A DNA stretch of 64,000 nt from an uncultured Gellertiella sp. (GCF_963457605.1 NZ_OY735139.1:2200001-2264000); one strand, 5' to 3'; counted from the stretch's first letter, positions 1 to 10,426 are shown. The notes: generated by a model not told the origin, from the letters alone. Made by a program: numbers and translations.

Positions 1-1690
<1,690 letters not shown>

Positions 1691-1797
1691 TCTCATTGAT
1701 CAATCCTCATCAACCAGACAAATTGTCACTGGCATGTCTTGATACAAAAACAGGGCCTCAAAACCCTCCAGCTTCTCGAAAAATGTTGCGCTTCGCT

Positions 1798-1915
1798 GAC
1801 CTGGTGGTCATGGCGGGGTGGATGCACCCGTTCCCATTCCGAACACGGCCGTGAAACGCCCCTGCGCCAATGGTACTTCGTCTCAAGACGCGGGAGAGTA
1901 GGTCGCTGCCAGGTC
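1798..1915 (+). rRNA. rrf: 5S ribosomal RNA
   Basis: The ends pair (GACCTGG at the 5' end with CCAGGTC at the 3' end) and the interior carries the standard 5S core, CCCATTCCGAACACGGC. The length of about 118 nt is normal. It lies about 107 bp after the 23S end and before the initiator tRNA, the usual alphaproteobacterial rrn order. Confidence 0.96.
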
Positions 1916-2036
1916 TGCAAAGCGCAACATCAAAACCTCACAACAAAACAGAACATTAAATTCCAGCTTCTCAAAAAAAACACCCCAACAGGTGTCAAAA
2001 GGCAAGAGCCGCCCCAAACCCTCCCCACGAAGCCAG

Positions 2037-2109
2037 GCTTCGAGGAAGGGCAAACGCAAAATCCGGGCAAACCCCGGCGCTCAAAATATAACGCGGGGTG
2101 GAGCAGCCC
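2037..2109 (+). repeat. Direct repeat copy 1, carrying a 5' tRNA-fMet fragment
   Basis: A block of about 73 bp runs from GCTTCGAGGAAGGGCAAACG through a CCGGG/CCCGG stem to the first 18 bases of the initiator tRNA (CGCGGGGTGGAGCAGCCC, starting at 2092). It then breaks off into unrelated sequence (CCGCCCTCCC). It matches copy 2 (2131-2205) almost base for base, apart from a short A-run difference and a few changes in the CCGGG/CCCGG stem. The copied tRNA portion covers only the acceptor 5' strand and part of the D arm, so it cannot make a tRNA. Apart from the two copies I see nothing in the 1916-2187 interval. Confidence 0.9.
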
Positions 2110-2130
2110 CCGCCCTCCCGCAGAAGAAAA

Positions 2131-2264
<134 letters not shown>

Positions 2265-2279
2265 AATCCAAAACCGCCA

Positions 2280-3269
2280 TCACCCCCAGTTCAGAACACC
2301 CGTTCTAACCGGTGCATCCCACAGGTCCAGCACGGCGTCGTCCAGTTGTGCAAGTGTGATCGAGACGCCCGACATGTCGAGGGATGTGACATAGGTTCCG
2401 ACCAGCGTGCGGATGATCCGGATGCCATCCGCCTCGAACTGTCGCCGGGCAAGGCCATATGTCAGGTAGAGTTCGGCAGGTGAGGTGGCACCGAGGCCGT
2501 TGACAAACAGCAACGCTCCATCGGTACGGCTGCGATCCTGTGCCGCGAGAATTTCGGTACAGATCAGCCGGACCGCATCCCCGGCGCCGGCATAGGCCTG
2601 CCGTGCCCGTCCGGGTTCACCATGAATGCCCACGCCGATTTCAATCTCGTCCGGCCGGAGGCTGAAGCTTTGCCGGTTCAGGTCCGGCACATGCGCACCG
2701 TTGAGGGCAACCCCCATGGTCGAGATCCGCGGCATCAGCGCCGTTCCCAGCGCATGCAGGGCGTCCAGCGACGCCCCGCGCTCGGCGGCGGCTCCCAGCA
2801 GCTTCTCGACGATCAAGGTTCCCGCCACACCGCGCCGATCCTCGCCATATCCCGGATGGCCAGAGACATCGTCTCCGACGAAAAGCACCCGTATATCGTG
2901 GCGGTCTCCGGCAATTTCGGCCGCCATTTCGAAATTCATCACGTCACCATCGTAATTCTTGACGATCAGCAGACAGCCTGACCCGGTATCGGTCTCTTCG
3001 ATCGCAGCCACGATCTGGTCAGGGGTTGGCGAGGTAAAGATCTGGCCGGTGCAGGCGGCGTCAAGCATGCCCGTGCCGACAAAGCCGATATGCAGCGGTT
3101 CATGCCCCGCACCGCCGCCTGAAATCAGCGCAACCTTGCCCGGGGTCAGATGCAGACGGCGGATCGACTGTCGCGACGGGCAGAAGCGGACGAGGTCGCC
3201 ATGGGCTGCGACGAAGCCCTCCAGGCTTTCGGCGACCATGGTGTCGGGCCGGTTCACGAATCTCGGCAT
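2280..3269 (-). CDS. dhaK: Dihydroxyacetone kinase, substrate-binding subunit DhaK
   Basis: 329 aa. DhaK binds dihydroxyacetone (or a close ketose) covalently through a histidine and receives phosphate from ADP held on DhaL. Visible family motifs are GGGAGHEP near residue 53, KNYDGDVMNF, and GVGIHGEPG near residue 215, whose His is the expected hemiaminal nucleophile. The length matches PTS-type DhaK (about 330-356 aa), and there is no fused DhaL domain. A strong GGAGGAGG site precedes the ATG by 3-4 bases. It is the last gene of a minus-strand unit that also encodes DhaL, EIIA, HPr and enzyme I, which supports PEP-dependent rather than ATP-dependent use. The true substrate could be another short ketose such as erythrulose. 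Confidence 0.93.
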   Translation of the reverse strand: MPRFVNRPDTMVAESLEGFVAAHGDLVRFCPSRQSIRRLHLTPGKVALISGGGAGHEPLHIGFVGTGMLDAACTGQIFTSPTPDQIVAAIEETDTGSGCLLIVKNYDGDVMNFEMAAEIAGDRHDIRVLFVGDDVSGHPGYGEDRRGVAGTLIVEKLLGAAAERGASLDALHALGTALMPRISTMGVALNGAHVPDLNRQSFSLRPDEIEIGVGIHGEPGRARQAYAGAGDAVRLICTEILAAQDRSRTDGALLFVNGLGATSPAELYLTYGLARRQFEADGIRIIRTLVGTYVTSLDMSGVSITLAQLDDAVLDLWDAPVRTGVLNWG

Positions 3270-3287
3270 TTGCCTCCTCCCCGGAGC

Positions 3288-3698
3288 CTATTCCGCAGGT
3301 CCTGTCAGTCGTGCCATTTTCTGGATGAAATCGGCAAGCGCATCGTCAAACAGCCGGTTTTTCTTGTCGTCGCCGAAATCCGGCACCATCAGCGCCAGCT
3401 GGCGGAAACCGTCCTGTTCCGTGAAATCCGGCAACTTGCCGGGATGGGCCGCCTGATAGGCCTTCAGAAAATCGTCCCGCTCCGCAGGGCTGACATGGCA
3501 GACCTTGAAAATGGTCGGCAGATGGCGGGCTGGCAGCGGCGTCAGATAGGCAGGGCTGGTGATCTGGGTGACAAAACTGCGATGTTTTCCGAGCGCGTCG
3601 GCGAGCCGCTGACGGGTACCGGACGGCCGAACGTCGATGATCCCCGCCAGGATCGTCTTGTAATCGGCGATGGTTGCGTCGTTTGTGTCCCGCGCCAT
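3288..3698 (-). CDS. Small HTH-like protein of unknown function in dha operon
   Basis: 136 aa from ATG 3698, which begins one base after the enzyme I stop (TGA-C-ATG), so the two are probably translationally coupled. I do not recognise the family. Residues about 15-60 (GTRQRLADALGKHRSFVTQI and following) have the spacing of an XRE-like helix-turn-helix, followed by a conserved-looking stretch (LPARHLPTIFKVCHVS) and a helical C-terminus rich in Asp and Phe. There is no signal peptide or membrane segment. Its place between enzyme I and dhaK suggests a role in regulating or assembling the dihydroxyacetone kinase system; a local repressor is the simplest guess, since no other regulator gene is seen in the operon. 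Confidence 0.8.
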   Translation of the reverse strand: MARDTNDATIADYKTILAGIIDVRPSGTRQRLADALGKHRSFVTQITSPAYLTPLPARHLPTIFKVCHVSPAERDDFLKAYQAAHPGKLPDFTEQDGFRQLALMVPDFGDDKKNRLFDDALADFIQKMARLTGPAE

Positions 3699-3699
3699 G

Positions 3700-5304
3700 T
3701 CAGTCGATTGCCGCCTGTTGTCCGTTGGCGTCAAGGGTCGCCAAAATTGCTTTTACCGCGCGGAGATGCACCGGCGCTACGGAAAAATGCCGGATGCCAC
3801 AGGCAAGCAGCGGGCCGAGACAGGCGGGGTCTGCCGCCATGTCGCCGCACAGCGTCACCGGAACGCCCATCTGCCTGGAGAGCCCAACCGCCCGGGAGAG
3901 CAGGCGGTAAAGCGCCGGGCGGCTGGCCTCAAGCAGCGGCATGACAGCGGCCAGGTCTCGGGCAGCGCCCGCCAGATATTGCCCGAGATCATTGGTGCCA
4001 AACGAGAAGAAATCCACCTTCGGGAAACAGTCGAGCATCAGGGCCGCAGCCGGCACTTCCACCATCATGCCGACGGGTGGTATTGCGCCGTCCATGCCCT
4101 GCTGGTGGAGAGCGGTGCATTCTGCGGCGAGCGCCAGCAGCAACGCCTCGACTTCCGCGGGGATGGTCACCATCGGCAACAGGATGCGCAACGGCCCATG
4201 GCACCTTGCCCGCAGCAGGGCGCGCAGTTGCGTGCCGAGGAGCTCGGGCCGGGCGAGCAACAGGCGAATTCCCCTGAGGCCAGGTATCGATCCGGGATCG
4301 GAAAGCAGTGCCGGGGACCGCTTGTCACCGCCGAAATCAAACAGCCGGATGGCGACGGACTTGCCCGCCGCCCAGTCGAGAAGCTCGCGATAGACGGTAT
4401 ATTGTGCCTCTTCGGCGGAAAGTTCAGCCGGATTCCTGAGCAGGAATTCCGACCGGACAAGGCCGATCCCGACGATGTCGCAGGCGTTGACGCCGGCAAG
4501 TTCACGGGGATCGTTGAGATTGATCGAGATCTCGAGCGGCACGCCGTCGCGGCTTCGGATCTTGCCGTGATCGGCACGGGCAATGGCAGGCTCCGGGTCG
4601 CAGGCCGGTCGATCATCCCGTTGCGGAAATGTGGGGTTGACGATCAGCCGCCCGGCATCCGCGTCCACCATCACCCATGCCCCGCCGATATCGGCGATTT
4701 CGCCGAGGCCGACAATCATCGGCACGCCGCGTGCCCGCGCCAGCATGGCGACATGGCTTGCCGTGCTGCCCTGCGAGAGGGCAATGCCGCCGCCGGCTGA
4801 CCAGTCATGGCCGAGAAACAGACTTGGTTCGATATCCCTGCCGACATAGACCGAGCCCGCCGGAAATGTGCCGGAGGGCCTGCCGGCAAGGGCGTCGAGC
4901 ACCCGGTTCCTGATGTCGAGGATGTCGACGGCGCGGGCGCGGATGCTCTCGTCATCGCTGGTGTCGAAACCGGCAATATAGGCATCCATGGCTGCCATCC
5001 AGCCTCTGGCACAGTCTTCGTGCTGCTGCAGCCCGGCTGTCACCATGTCCAGCATGGCCGGGTCCAGCAGAAACTCGATCTGGAATTCCAGCATGGCGGT
5101 GGAATCGGGGGGCGCAAGGAGGGCAAGCTGCCGCAATTCGCCAATGGCGGTCTCGACCGCAGCCGCAAGGGCTGCCATCCCCGCCATGCCCTCCGAAGTG
5201 TTCGGGCAAACTTCCGGCAAAACCCGGGTTTCCGCCCGAAACACCGGACCGGTGGCTTGACCCGGCGACGCGGGATGACCGATGAATTCAGCCGGTTGCG
5301 TCAT
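3700..5304 (-). CDS. PTS enzyme I (PEP-protein phosphotransferase) of the Dha system
   Basis: 534 aa from ATG 5304, which has a GAGGA site and overlaps the HPr stop by 17 bases; a TTG at 5322 is a weaker alternative. Enzyme I autophosphorylates from PEP and passes phosphate to HPr. The swivelling domain carries the active-site motif GSTASHVAMLARARG near residue 183. The PEP-binding barrel has GLVRSEFLL, RLFDFGGDK, SFGTNDLGQY and the C-terminal Cys in TLCGDMAADP near residue 490, so both halves are intact. There is no GAF domain, unlike enzyme I-Ntr. E. coli DhaM carries only the N-terminal part of enzyme I; here a whole one is encoded, making the pathway independent of a general sugar PTS. 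Confidence 0.92.
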   Translation of the reverse strand: MTQPAEFIGHPASPGQATGPVFRAETRVLPEVCPNTSEGMAGMAALAAAVETAIGELRQLALLAPPDSTAMLEFQIEFLLDPAMLDMVTAGLQQHEDCARGWMAAMDAYIAGFDTSDDESIRARAVDILDIRNRVLDALAGRPSGTFPAGSVYVGRDIEPSLFLGHDWSAGGGIALSQGSTASHVAMLARARGVPMIVGLGEIADIGGAWVMVDADAGRLIVNPTFPQRDDRPACDPEPAIARADHGKIRSRDGVPLEISINLNDPRELAGVNACDIVGIGLVRSEFLLRNPAELSAEEAQYTVYRELLDWAAGKSVAIRLFDFGGDKRSPALLSDPGSIPGLRGIRLLLARPELLGTQLRALLRARCHGPLRILLPMVTIPAEVEALLLALAAECTALHQQGMDGAIPPVGMMVEVPAAALMLDCFPKVDFFSFGTNDLGQYLAGAARDLAAVMPLLEASRPALYRLLSRAVGLSRQMGVPVTLCGDMAADPACLGPLLACGIRHFSVAPVHLRAVKAILATLDANGQQAAID

Positions 5305-5626
5305 GCGCCCGGTCCTCGTCAAAATCCCGTTCGATCAGCTGGCAAAGAGCGGTCACGGCGGCATCGCCATTCGGACCGGTGGCGCGGATTTTCAGCCGCG
5401 AGCCCTTGCGGATCCGCGCCCCGATGATCTTGACGATACTCTTGCCATTCAGCCACTCGCCACTGACCTCGATTTCCACGCTGCAGGCAAAGGATCTGGC
5501 AAGCCGGGTAAAGGTCACGGAGGGGCGAGCGTGCAGGCCGGGAGCATGGGTGATCTCGATCTCCGCCTGCCACTGTTCAGCATCGGCCAGTGTCCCGGAT
5601 CGGTCGGCGGCGTTTCGGTTGATCAT
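5288..5626 (-). CDS. HPr-like phosphocarrier protein
   Basis: 112 aa. HPr relays phosphate from enzyme I to the EIIA component. The active-site motif THAPGLHARPSVTF places the phospho-accepting His at about residue 32, and the GKSIVKIIGA stretch keeps the serine that lies near position 46 in classical HPr. The protein is about 20 residues longer at the N-terminus than a free HPr. Its ATG (5626-5624) overlaps the EIIA stop (5628-5626) by one base in TGATG, so the genes are coupled. In E. coli this domain is the middle part of DhaM; here it is a separate gene. Confidence 0.93.
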   Translation of the reverse strand: MINRNAADRSGTLADAEQWQAEIEITHAPGLHARPSVTFTRLARSFACSVEIEVSGEWLNGKSIVKIIGARIRKGSRLKIRATGPNGDAAVTALCQLIERDFDEDRAHDATG

Positions 5627-6024
5627 CAGGCAGACAACTCCTCCGCTGTCGCCACCACGCGGGCAAGGCAGGCACCGCCGGAGGCCTCGGTTGCCGCGAT
5701 CACCGCGCCTTCGACAATCGGCGCATTGCAGACGACCGCCAGCGCGGCGCGGGCGGGATCGAGCTGTTCCACTGCCATTTCGCTGTTGGTTTCCGCCCCG
5801 CCGAGATCGACGAAGATCGCGACGCCCGCAGGCGACCAGGCGCGGTCGATGGCCTGTTTGATATCGGCAAGCCTCGTGCCGAGCCCGCCCGCACCATTGC
5901 CGCCGCACCAGGCGAGCTTGACGCTGTCGCCCACCATCTGGCGCACCATGTCGGCGGTCCCTTCCGCAATCAGCGGCGAATGGGAGACGATGACGATACC
6001 GACATTTGCGGATTTCGGGCTCAT
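5626..6024 (-). CDS. dhaM: DhaM-type EIIA domain protein
   Basis: 132 aa, the size of a single mannose-type EIIA domain. This component takes phosphate from HPr and rephosphorylates the ADP bound to DhaL. The active-site His lies in VIVSHSPLIAEG near residue 15, followed by GGNGAGGLGT and FVDLGGAETNSE, both typical of DhaM. Its start overlaps the dhaL stop (ATGA) and its stop overlaps the HPr start. The E. coli protein continues with HPr and enzyme I-N domains; this one stops after EIIA. Confidence 0.94.
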   Translation of the reverse strand: MSPKSANVGIVIVSHSPLIAEGTADMVRQMVGDSVKLAWCGGNGAGGLGTRLADIKQAIDRAWSPAGVAIFVDLGGAETNSEMAVEQLDPARAALAVVCNAPIVEGAVIAATEASGGACLARVVATAEELSA

Positions 6025-6632
6025 GCGGCGTTCTGTCCTTCCAGATAGGCGCAGATGGCTCCGGCCAGCACGGCGCAGCTGGCGGCACCGGGGTCGATAT
6101 GGCCGATGGAGCGGTCGCCGAGGAATTTTGCCCGCCCGCGCATTGCCTTCATGCCGGTGGTGCGGCGTGCTGCCCGGTCTGCCTCCTGGGCGATGGCCTG
6201 ATAATCCCTGTGGCGGGAAAGCTCAAGTTCCAGAGGGTAAAGCACATCCAGCAGCGTCTTGTCACCAATGTCGGAGCGTCCCCGGCGGGCAACTGCCGCG
6301 ATGGCCGGTTTGAACAGCAGCTCGAACCCCACATCGCCCAGACGGGCGGCTTCGCGGCCGAGGGCCATCAGCAACGTGCCATAGAGCGGACCCGAGGCAC
6401 CGCCGATTGTTTCGACCAGAATCCGGCCCGCACCCTCAAGTGCCTCGGCCAGCGGCAACAGCGCCAGTCTGTCCCGTTCGGCATAGACCGCCTCGGCACC
6501 TCGTCGCATGTTGCTGCCATGGTCGCCATCGCCGATCCGCCTGTCGAACTCGCTGAGAGCCTCGGCATGTTCGGCGATTGCCGCCCGGCAGGCTGCAATC
6601 AGGCCGGATATACGTTCCGGGTGCTCCCGCAT
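6021..6632 (-). CDS. dhaL: Dihydroxyacetone kinase, ADP-binding subunit DhaL
   Basis: 203 aa. DhaL holds a tightly bound ADP/ATP that is recharged by DhaM and donates phosphate to DhaK-bound substrate. The Mg/nucleotide motif RRIGDGDHGSNM is near residue 32, GGASGPLYGT follows near 80, and GDRSIGHIDPGAAS is near the C-terminus; all are DhaL hallmarks. The length fits free-standing DhaL (about 210 aa). It starts 13 bp after the stop of the DhaK-DhaL fusion gene, and its stop overlaps dhaM in ATGA. DhaL therefore occurs twice in this operon, once free and once as a fused domain. Confidence 0.95.
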   Translation of the reverse strand: MREHPERISGLIAACRAAIAEHAEALSEFDRRIGDGDHGSNMRRGAEAVYAERDRLALLPLAEALEGAGRILVETIGGASGPLYGTLLMALGREAARLGDVGFELLFKPAIAAVARRGRSDIGDKTLLDVLYPLELELSRHRDYQAIAQEADRAARRTTGMKAMRGRAKFLGDRSIGHIDPGAASCAVLAGAICAYLEGQNAA

Positions 6633-6645
6633 CGCCTTGCGCCCC

Positions 6646-8292
6646 TCACTTCCTCACAGGCCGGTGTGCCACGATTTCGAACAGTTCGGCAACCGCAATT
6701 GCGCCCGGATCGGCGCTGCCGATGAGATCCCGCGCACTGACATAGCTTGCCCGTCCGGCCCGGGCCCGGGTCATCTGGCTGGTTGCCTCCGCCCCGGCGC
6801 GTGCCGCTTTGGCCGCGTCCTCCACAGATCCCGCCGCAAAGGCTTCAAGTGCGGGTTGCAGCGCGTCCACCATGGTGCGGTCGCCCAGGCCCGCGCCGCC
6901 ATAGAAGGTCATGCGGCCAAGGCCCGCCAGAAGCGCGGCACCGAGATCGGGTCTTTCGGCCATGGCCTTGCCGGCGGCGGTGAGAAAGATCGACAGAAGC
7001 ACGCCGCTCGACCCGCCCATGCTGGTGGACAGCAGGCTGCCGATGGCACCGAGCAGGGCGGCAGGGCTTCCAAGCGGCAGCTGGTCGAGCCGCGCCAGGA
7101 TGCTGCGCGCCCCGGTGGCAAGTGTCGAGCCGGTATCGCCGTCACCGGACCTTGCATCGAGCCGGTTCAGCTCCGGCTCAAGCACGATCAGCCGTTCGCA
7201 GATGGAGGAGAGCAGGTCCCGCACAGCTGCATCGGCACTTGCTGCCGCCGCCCCGGTCCGGTCTGGGGCGGCGGGTGCGGGCAGGATCTCGATCGCATGG
7301 CGGGCGACCGGACGGATCCAGGCTTCCGGCTCGACCTGCGCCGAAAGCGCCTGTTCGCGCGCGGCGTCGAGCTTCAGGAGCGACAGGGAAAAGCCGTTCA
7401 TGTTCAGCGCCGTCATCAGTGGCGCGGGGCCGAGGGTCAGGCTCACCCGTCCGGCGAGCGGCGAGGTCAGCACCGCCTCGGCAATCACACTCATTTCGAT
7501 GGGCGGCACCGCACCGAGATTGTTGATCAGCAACGCATGGCCGGCACCGGGATCAAGCGCCTCTGCAAGCCTTCCGGCCATGGTCCCGACGATTGCCGCA
7601 ACGGCACTCAGGCCGATCCGCTCGACGCCCGGCTCGCCGTGAATGCCGAGCCCAAGCTCCGCCTCGTCGGCCCCCATCCGCTCCTCATGCGCCTGGCCGG
7701 GGATCGAGCAGGAGGAGAGCGACACGCCGAGCGAGACGATGTCGCGGGCCGCTTCTGCAGCCGCCCTGGCAACCACCTCCAGCGTTTCGCCCTGTTCGGC
7801 CAGATGACCGGCGATCTTGTGGACGAAGAGTGTTCCCGCCACGCCGCGCGGCTGGGCGATCCCGGGCAGGGCGATGTCATCGGCGACGATCACCATTTCG
7901 ACCCGAAATCCCTCGGCGCGTGCCCTTTCTGCCGCCAGCCCGAAATTCAGCCGGTCGCCGGTATAATTCTTGACGATCAGCAATGCACCCGGCGCGCCGG
8001 TCACCGCCCGGATGGCTGTCAGCACCGCATCGACGCCCGGCGAGGCGAAGATGTCGCCGGAGACGGCAGCCGTCAGCATGCCGCGCCCGACAAAACCCGC
8101 ATGCGATGGTTCGTGCCCGGCCCCGCCGCCCGAAATCACCGCCACCTTCGACTTCGTCCAGCCGCCGCGCAGGATGACCTTGATGTCGGGATAGGTGTCG
8201 AGGCGGGCAAGCCGTCCGGCGGGTGCGGTGCGCAGCAACCCGTCCAGCGCTTCGGTGACGATGTCCTGCCTTCTGTTGACAAAATGTTTCAT
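6646..8292 (-). CDS. Single-chain ATP-type dihydroxyacetone (ketose) kinase, DhaK-DhaL fusion
   Basis: 548 aa. Residues 1-330 form a DhaK domain (GGGAGHEPSHAGFVG, KNYTGDRLNFGLA, and GLGIHGEPG with the catalytic His near 219). Residues about 365-548 form a DhaL domain (RSGDGDTGST near 385, GGSSGVLLS, SADPGA near the end). The length equals that of ATP-dependent kinases such as the Citrobacter enzyme (about 552 aa), so it should phosphorylate dihydroxyacetone, glyceraldehyde or a C4 ketose directly from ATP. A GGGAGAGTGAG site precedes the ATG. It lies between the ABC ATPases and the PTS-type subunits. Two kinases with different phosphate donors in one operon suggests two related substrates, perhaps dihydroxyacetone and an erythrulose isomer. 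Confidence 0.92.
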   Translation of the reverse strand: MKHFVNRRQDIVTEALDGLLRTAPAGRLARLDTYPDIKVILRGGWTKSKVAVISGGGAGHEPSHAGFVGRGMLTAAVSGDIFASPGVDAVLTAIRAVTGAPGALLIVKNYTGDRLNFGLAAERARAEGFRVEMVIVADDIALPGIAQPRGVAGTLFVHKIAGHLAEQGETLEVVARAAAEAARDIVSLGVSLSSCSIPGQAHEERMGADEAELGLGIHGEPGVERIGLSAVAAIVGTMAGRLAEALDPGAGHALLINNLGAVPPIEMSVIAEAVLTSPLAGRVSLTLGPAPLMTALNMNGFSLSLLKLDAAREQALSAQVEPEAWIRPVARHAIEILPAPAAPDRTGAAAASADAAVRDLLSSICERLIVLEPELNRLDARSGDGDTGSTLATGARSILARLDQLPLGSPAALLGAIGSLLSTSMGGSSGVLLSIFLTAAGKAMAERPDLGAALLAGLGRMTFYGGAGLGDRTMVDALQPALEAFAAGSVEDAAKAARAGAEATSQMTRARAGRASYVSARDLIGSADPGAIAVAELFEIVAHRPVRK

Positions 8293-8316
8293 CTCACTCT
8301 CCCTTCTGCCCGATCC

Positions 8317-9333
8317 TCATGCCCCGGCTCCCAGTCTTTGCCCGTCCACGCCGAAATACAGCGGCTGCCGGAGTGTCAGGCGGATAAGGTCGCCGGAACG
8401 GAACGGCACATGCGGATCGGCCAGCGTCACCAGCTTGCGCCCGGCAATCGTCAGATGCAGGTGCTTCTGGTCGCCGAGATGTTCGACCCAGTCGATTTCG
8501 GCATTCGGCTCGCCGGAGGTGTCGATATCAAGATGCTCGGTGCGTGCGCCGATGGTGTGCGTGCCCCGGGGTGCGTCTGATCCCGGCAACAGGCCGGGCG
8601 GGATCAGGTTGATATGCGGCTGGCCGAGCCGGGCGGCGACATGCAGGCTGGCCGGATTGCCGTAGATCTCGCGCGGCGTGCCGATCTGCACCAGCCGCCC
8701 ATGGTCGAGAATGCCGATCCGGTCGGCCATGGTCATCGCCTCGATCTGGTCATGGGTGACATAGAGCAGCGTCGAGCCGAGGTCCTTCTGGATGCGTTTC
8801 AGCTCCAGCCGCAGTTCGCCGCGCAGCTTGGCATCGAGCGAGGACAGGGGCTCATCCATCAGATAGATCGCCGGACGCCGGATCAGCGCCCGACCGATCG
8901 CCACCCGCTGCATCTCGCCGCCGGAAAGCCGGGTCGCCCGGCTTTCGAGCTTGTGGCCGATGCGTACCATCTCCGCGACCTCCCGCACCCGCCGGTCAAG
9001 TTCGGTGGCCGAAACCCGATGCACGGGCGAGCGCAGCGGAAAGGCCAGATTGTCGTAGACGCTCAGGTGCGGATAGAGCGAGTATTGCTGGAAGACGAAA
9101 GCGGTGTCACGTGCTGCCGGTGACAGGCCGGTCACCGACCGGCCGTCGATGCTGACATCACCATGGTCGGGCCGCTCGAGCCCAGCGATCAGCCGCAGCG
9201 TCGTGGTTTTTCCGGCCCCGGTCGGTCCGAGCAGCACGACGAATTCGCCATCGGCGACCGTAAGCCCGATGCCATCGACCGCATTGGTATCGCCAAAGCG
9301 CCGGGTCAGTTGGGTCAGCACGACCTCAGCCAT
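8317..9333 (-). CDS. ABC importer ATP-binding protein 2 (MalK/UgpC type)
   Basis: 338 aa from ATG 9333, which overlaps the end of the preceding ATPase gene by 8 bases. It shows Walker A GPTGAGKTT near residue 36, signature LSGGEMQR, Walker B IYLMDEPLSSLD and the switch His in YVTHDQIEAMT. The C-terminal OB-like region (about 240-338) is typical of MalK-type ATPases in sugar and polyol importers. It pairs with the ATPase encoded just upstream; importers with two different ATPases are known for the rhizobial glycerol transporter (GlpS/GlpT), which this operon resembles in composition. Confidence 0.93.
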   Translation of the reverse strand: MAEVVLTQLTRRFGDTNAVDGIGLTVADGEFVVLLGPTGAGKTTTLRLIAGLERPDHGDVSIDGRSVTGLSPAARDTAFVFQQYSLYPHLSVYDNLAFPLRSPVHRVSATELDRRVREVAEMVRIGHKLESRATRLSGGEMQRVAIGRALIRRPAIYLMDEPLSSLDAKLRGELRLELKRIQKDLGSTLLYVTHDQIEAMTMADRIGILDHGRLVQIGTPREIYGNPASLHVAARLGQPHINLIPPGLLPGSDAPRGTHTIGARTEHLDIDTSGEPNAEIDWVEHLGDQKHLHLTIAGRKLVTLADPHVPFRSGDLIRLTLRQPLYFGVDGQRLGAGA

Positions 9334-10423
9334 GGCCGATCTCCTGATGGAGGGAGGAAAGAAGCGCCCGCCCGGACGTCGCGTCAAAGAGCGACAGGCC
9401 GGTACTGGTCAGGTCCATGCCGACGATGTCGCCGATCCCGAAATCGCGGTCGGCCTGCACCCGCGCCTTCAGCAGGCCGGAGGGGGTCTCGACCGCGACG
9501 ATCTGGTTGGTGCCGAGATATTCGCTGCCATAGACCCTGCCCTTCAGCAGGGCACCGTCCCGGAAGCGGATATGTTCGGGGCGGATGCCGAGCGCCAGCG
9601 GCCCTTCGGCCACATCTTCCCGCACCTCGGGCACCGGGAGGTCCACACCGTCGATTGTGACGGACGTCTGGCCCTTGCGCAATGCGCCGGTAAAGCGCAG
9701 GAAATTCATCGGCGGCGAGCCGATGAAATCGGCCACATACATGCTTGCAGGCCGGTTGTAGATCTCCTCCGGCGTGCCGAACTGTTCGATGATGCCATGA
9801 TTCATCACCGCGATCTTGTCGGCCATCGCCATCGCCTCGTGCTGGTCATGGGTGACATAGACGGTGGTGGCATGGATGCGGTTATGCAATTCCCGCAGTT
9901 CATGCACCATGGTCTCGCGAAATTCCGCGTCCAGCGTGCCGAGCGGCTCGTCCATCAGAAAACATTTGGGCCGGCGCACGATGGCCCGCCCGAGGGCTAC
10001 CCGCTGCCGGTCGCCCCCGGCCAGCCCGGAGACGGAGCGATCAAGGATATGGTCGATCTGCAGCAGCCGGGCGGTTTCCTCGATGCGCGCCCGCGCTTCC
10101 GCCCTGGGCACCCCCTGCGACAGCAGGGGAAAGCCGAGATTCCTGCGGACATTCATATGCGGATAGAGGGCGAAGAGCTGGAAGACGAAGGCAATGTCGC
10201 GGCCACTTGCCCGGTTGAAGGTGACATCTTCCCCATCGAGCCGGATCGAGCCGCTGGATGGCAACTCCAGCCCTGCGATCATCCGCAGCGTCGTGGTCTT
10301 GCCGCAGCCGGAGGGTCCGAGCAGGGCGAGGAATTCCCCGTCCCGGACGGTGAAACTCGACCCCTTGACCGCGATGAAGGACCCGAATTCCTTCCTCAGA
10401 TTTTCGATCCTGATTTCGGCCAT
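9326..10423 (-). CDS. ABC importer ATP-binding protein 1 (MalK/UgpC type)
   Basis: 365 aa. Walker A GPSGCGKTT near residue 38, Walker B FLMDEPLGTLD and switch YVTHDQHEAMAMA are complete. The signature position reads LAGGDRQR instead of LSGGQ, a mild deviation that may be tolerated if the partner ATPase keeps the canonical form. The C-terminal domain (SPPMNFLRF, GIRPEHIRF) is that of the MalK/UgpC group. The gene lies 3 bp after the 73-aa membrane protein and overlaps the second ATPase gene. The two probably form an asymmetric heterodimer driving import of the substrate of the downstream kinases. Confidence 0.92.
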   Translation of the reverse strand: MAEIRIENLRKEFGSFIAVKGSSFTVRDGEFLALLGPSGCGKTTTLRMIAGLELPSSGSIRLDGEDVTFNRASGRDIAFVFQLFALYPHMNVRRNLGFPLLSQGVPRAEARARIEETARLLQIDHILDRSVSGLAGGDRQRVALGRAIVRRPKCFLMDEPLGTLDAEFRETMVHELRELHNRIHATTVYVTHDQHEAMAMADKIAVMNHGIIEQFGTPEEIYNRPASMYVADFIGSPPMNFLRFTGALRKGQTSVTIDGVDLPVPEVREDVAEGPLALGIRPEHIRFRDGALLKGRVYGSEYLGTNQIVAVETPSGLLKARVQADRDFGIGDIVGMDLTSTGLSLFDATSGRALLSSLHQEIGHG

Positions 10424-10426
10424 TCT

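Noticed and set aside
6508-8580. A 690-aa open frame antisense to the DhaK-DhaL kinase
   Set aside because: High GC leaves long antisense frames; the minus-strand frame has clear kinase motifs and ribosome sites, while this one has none.
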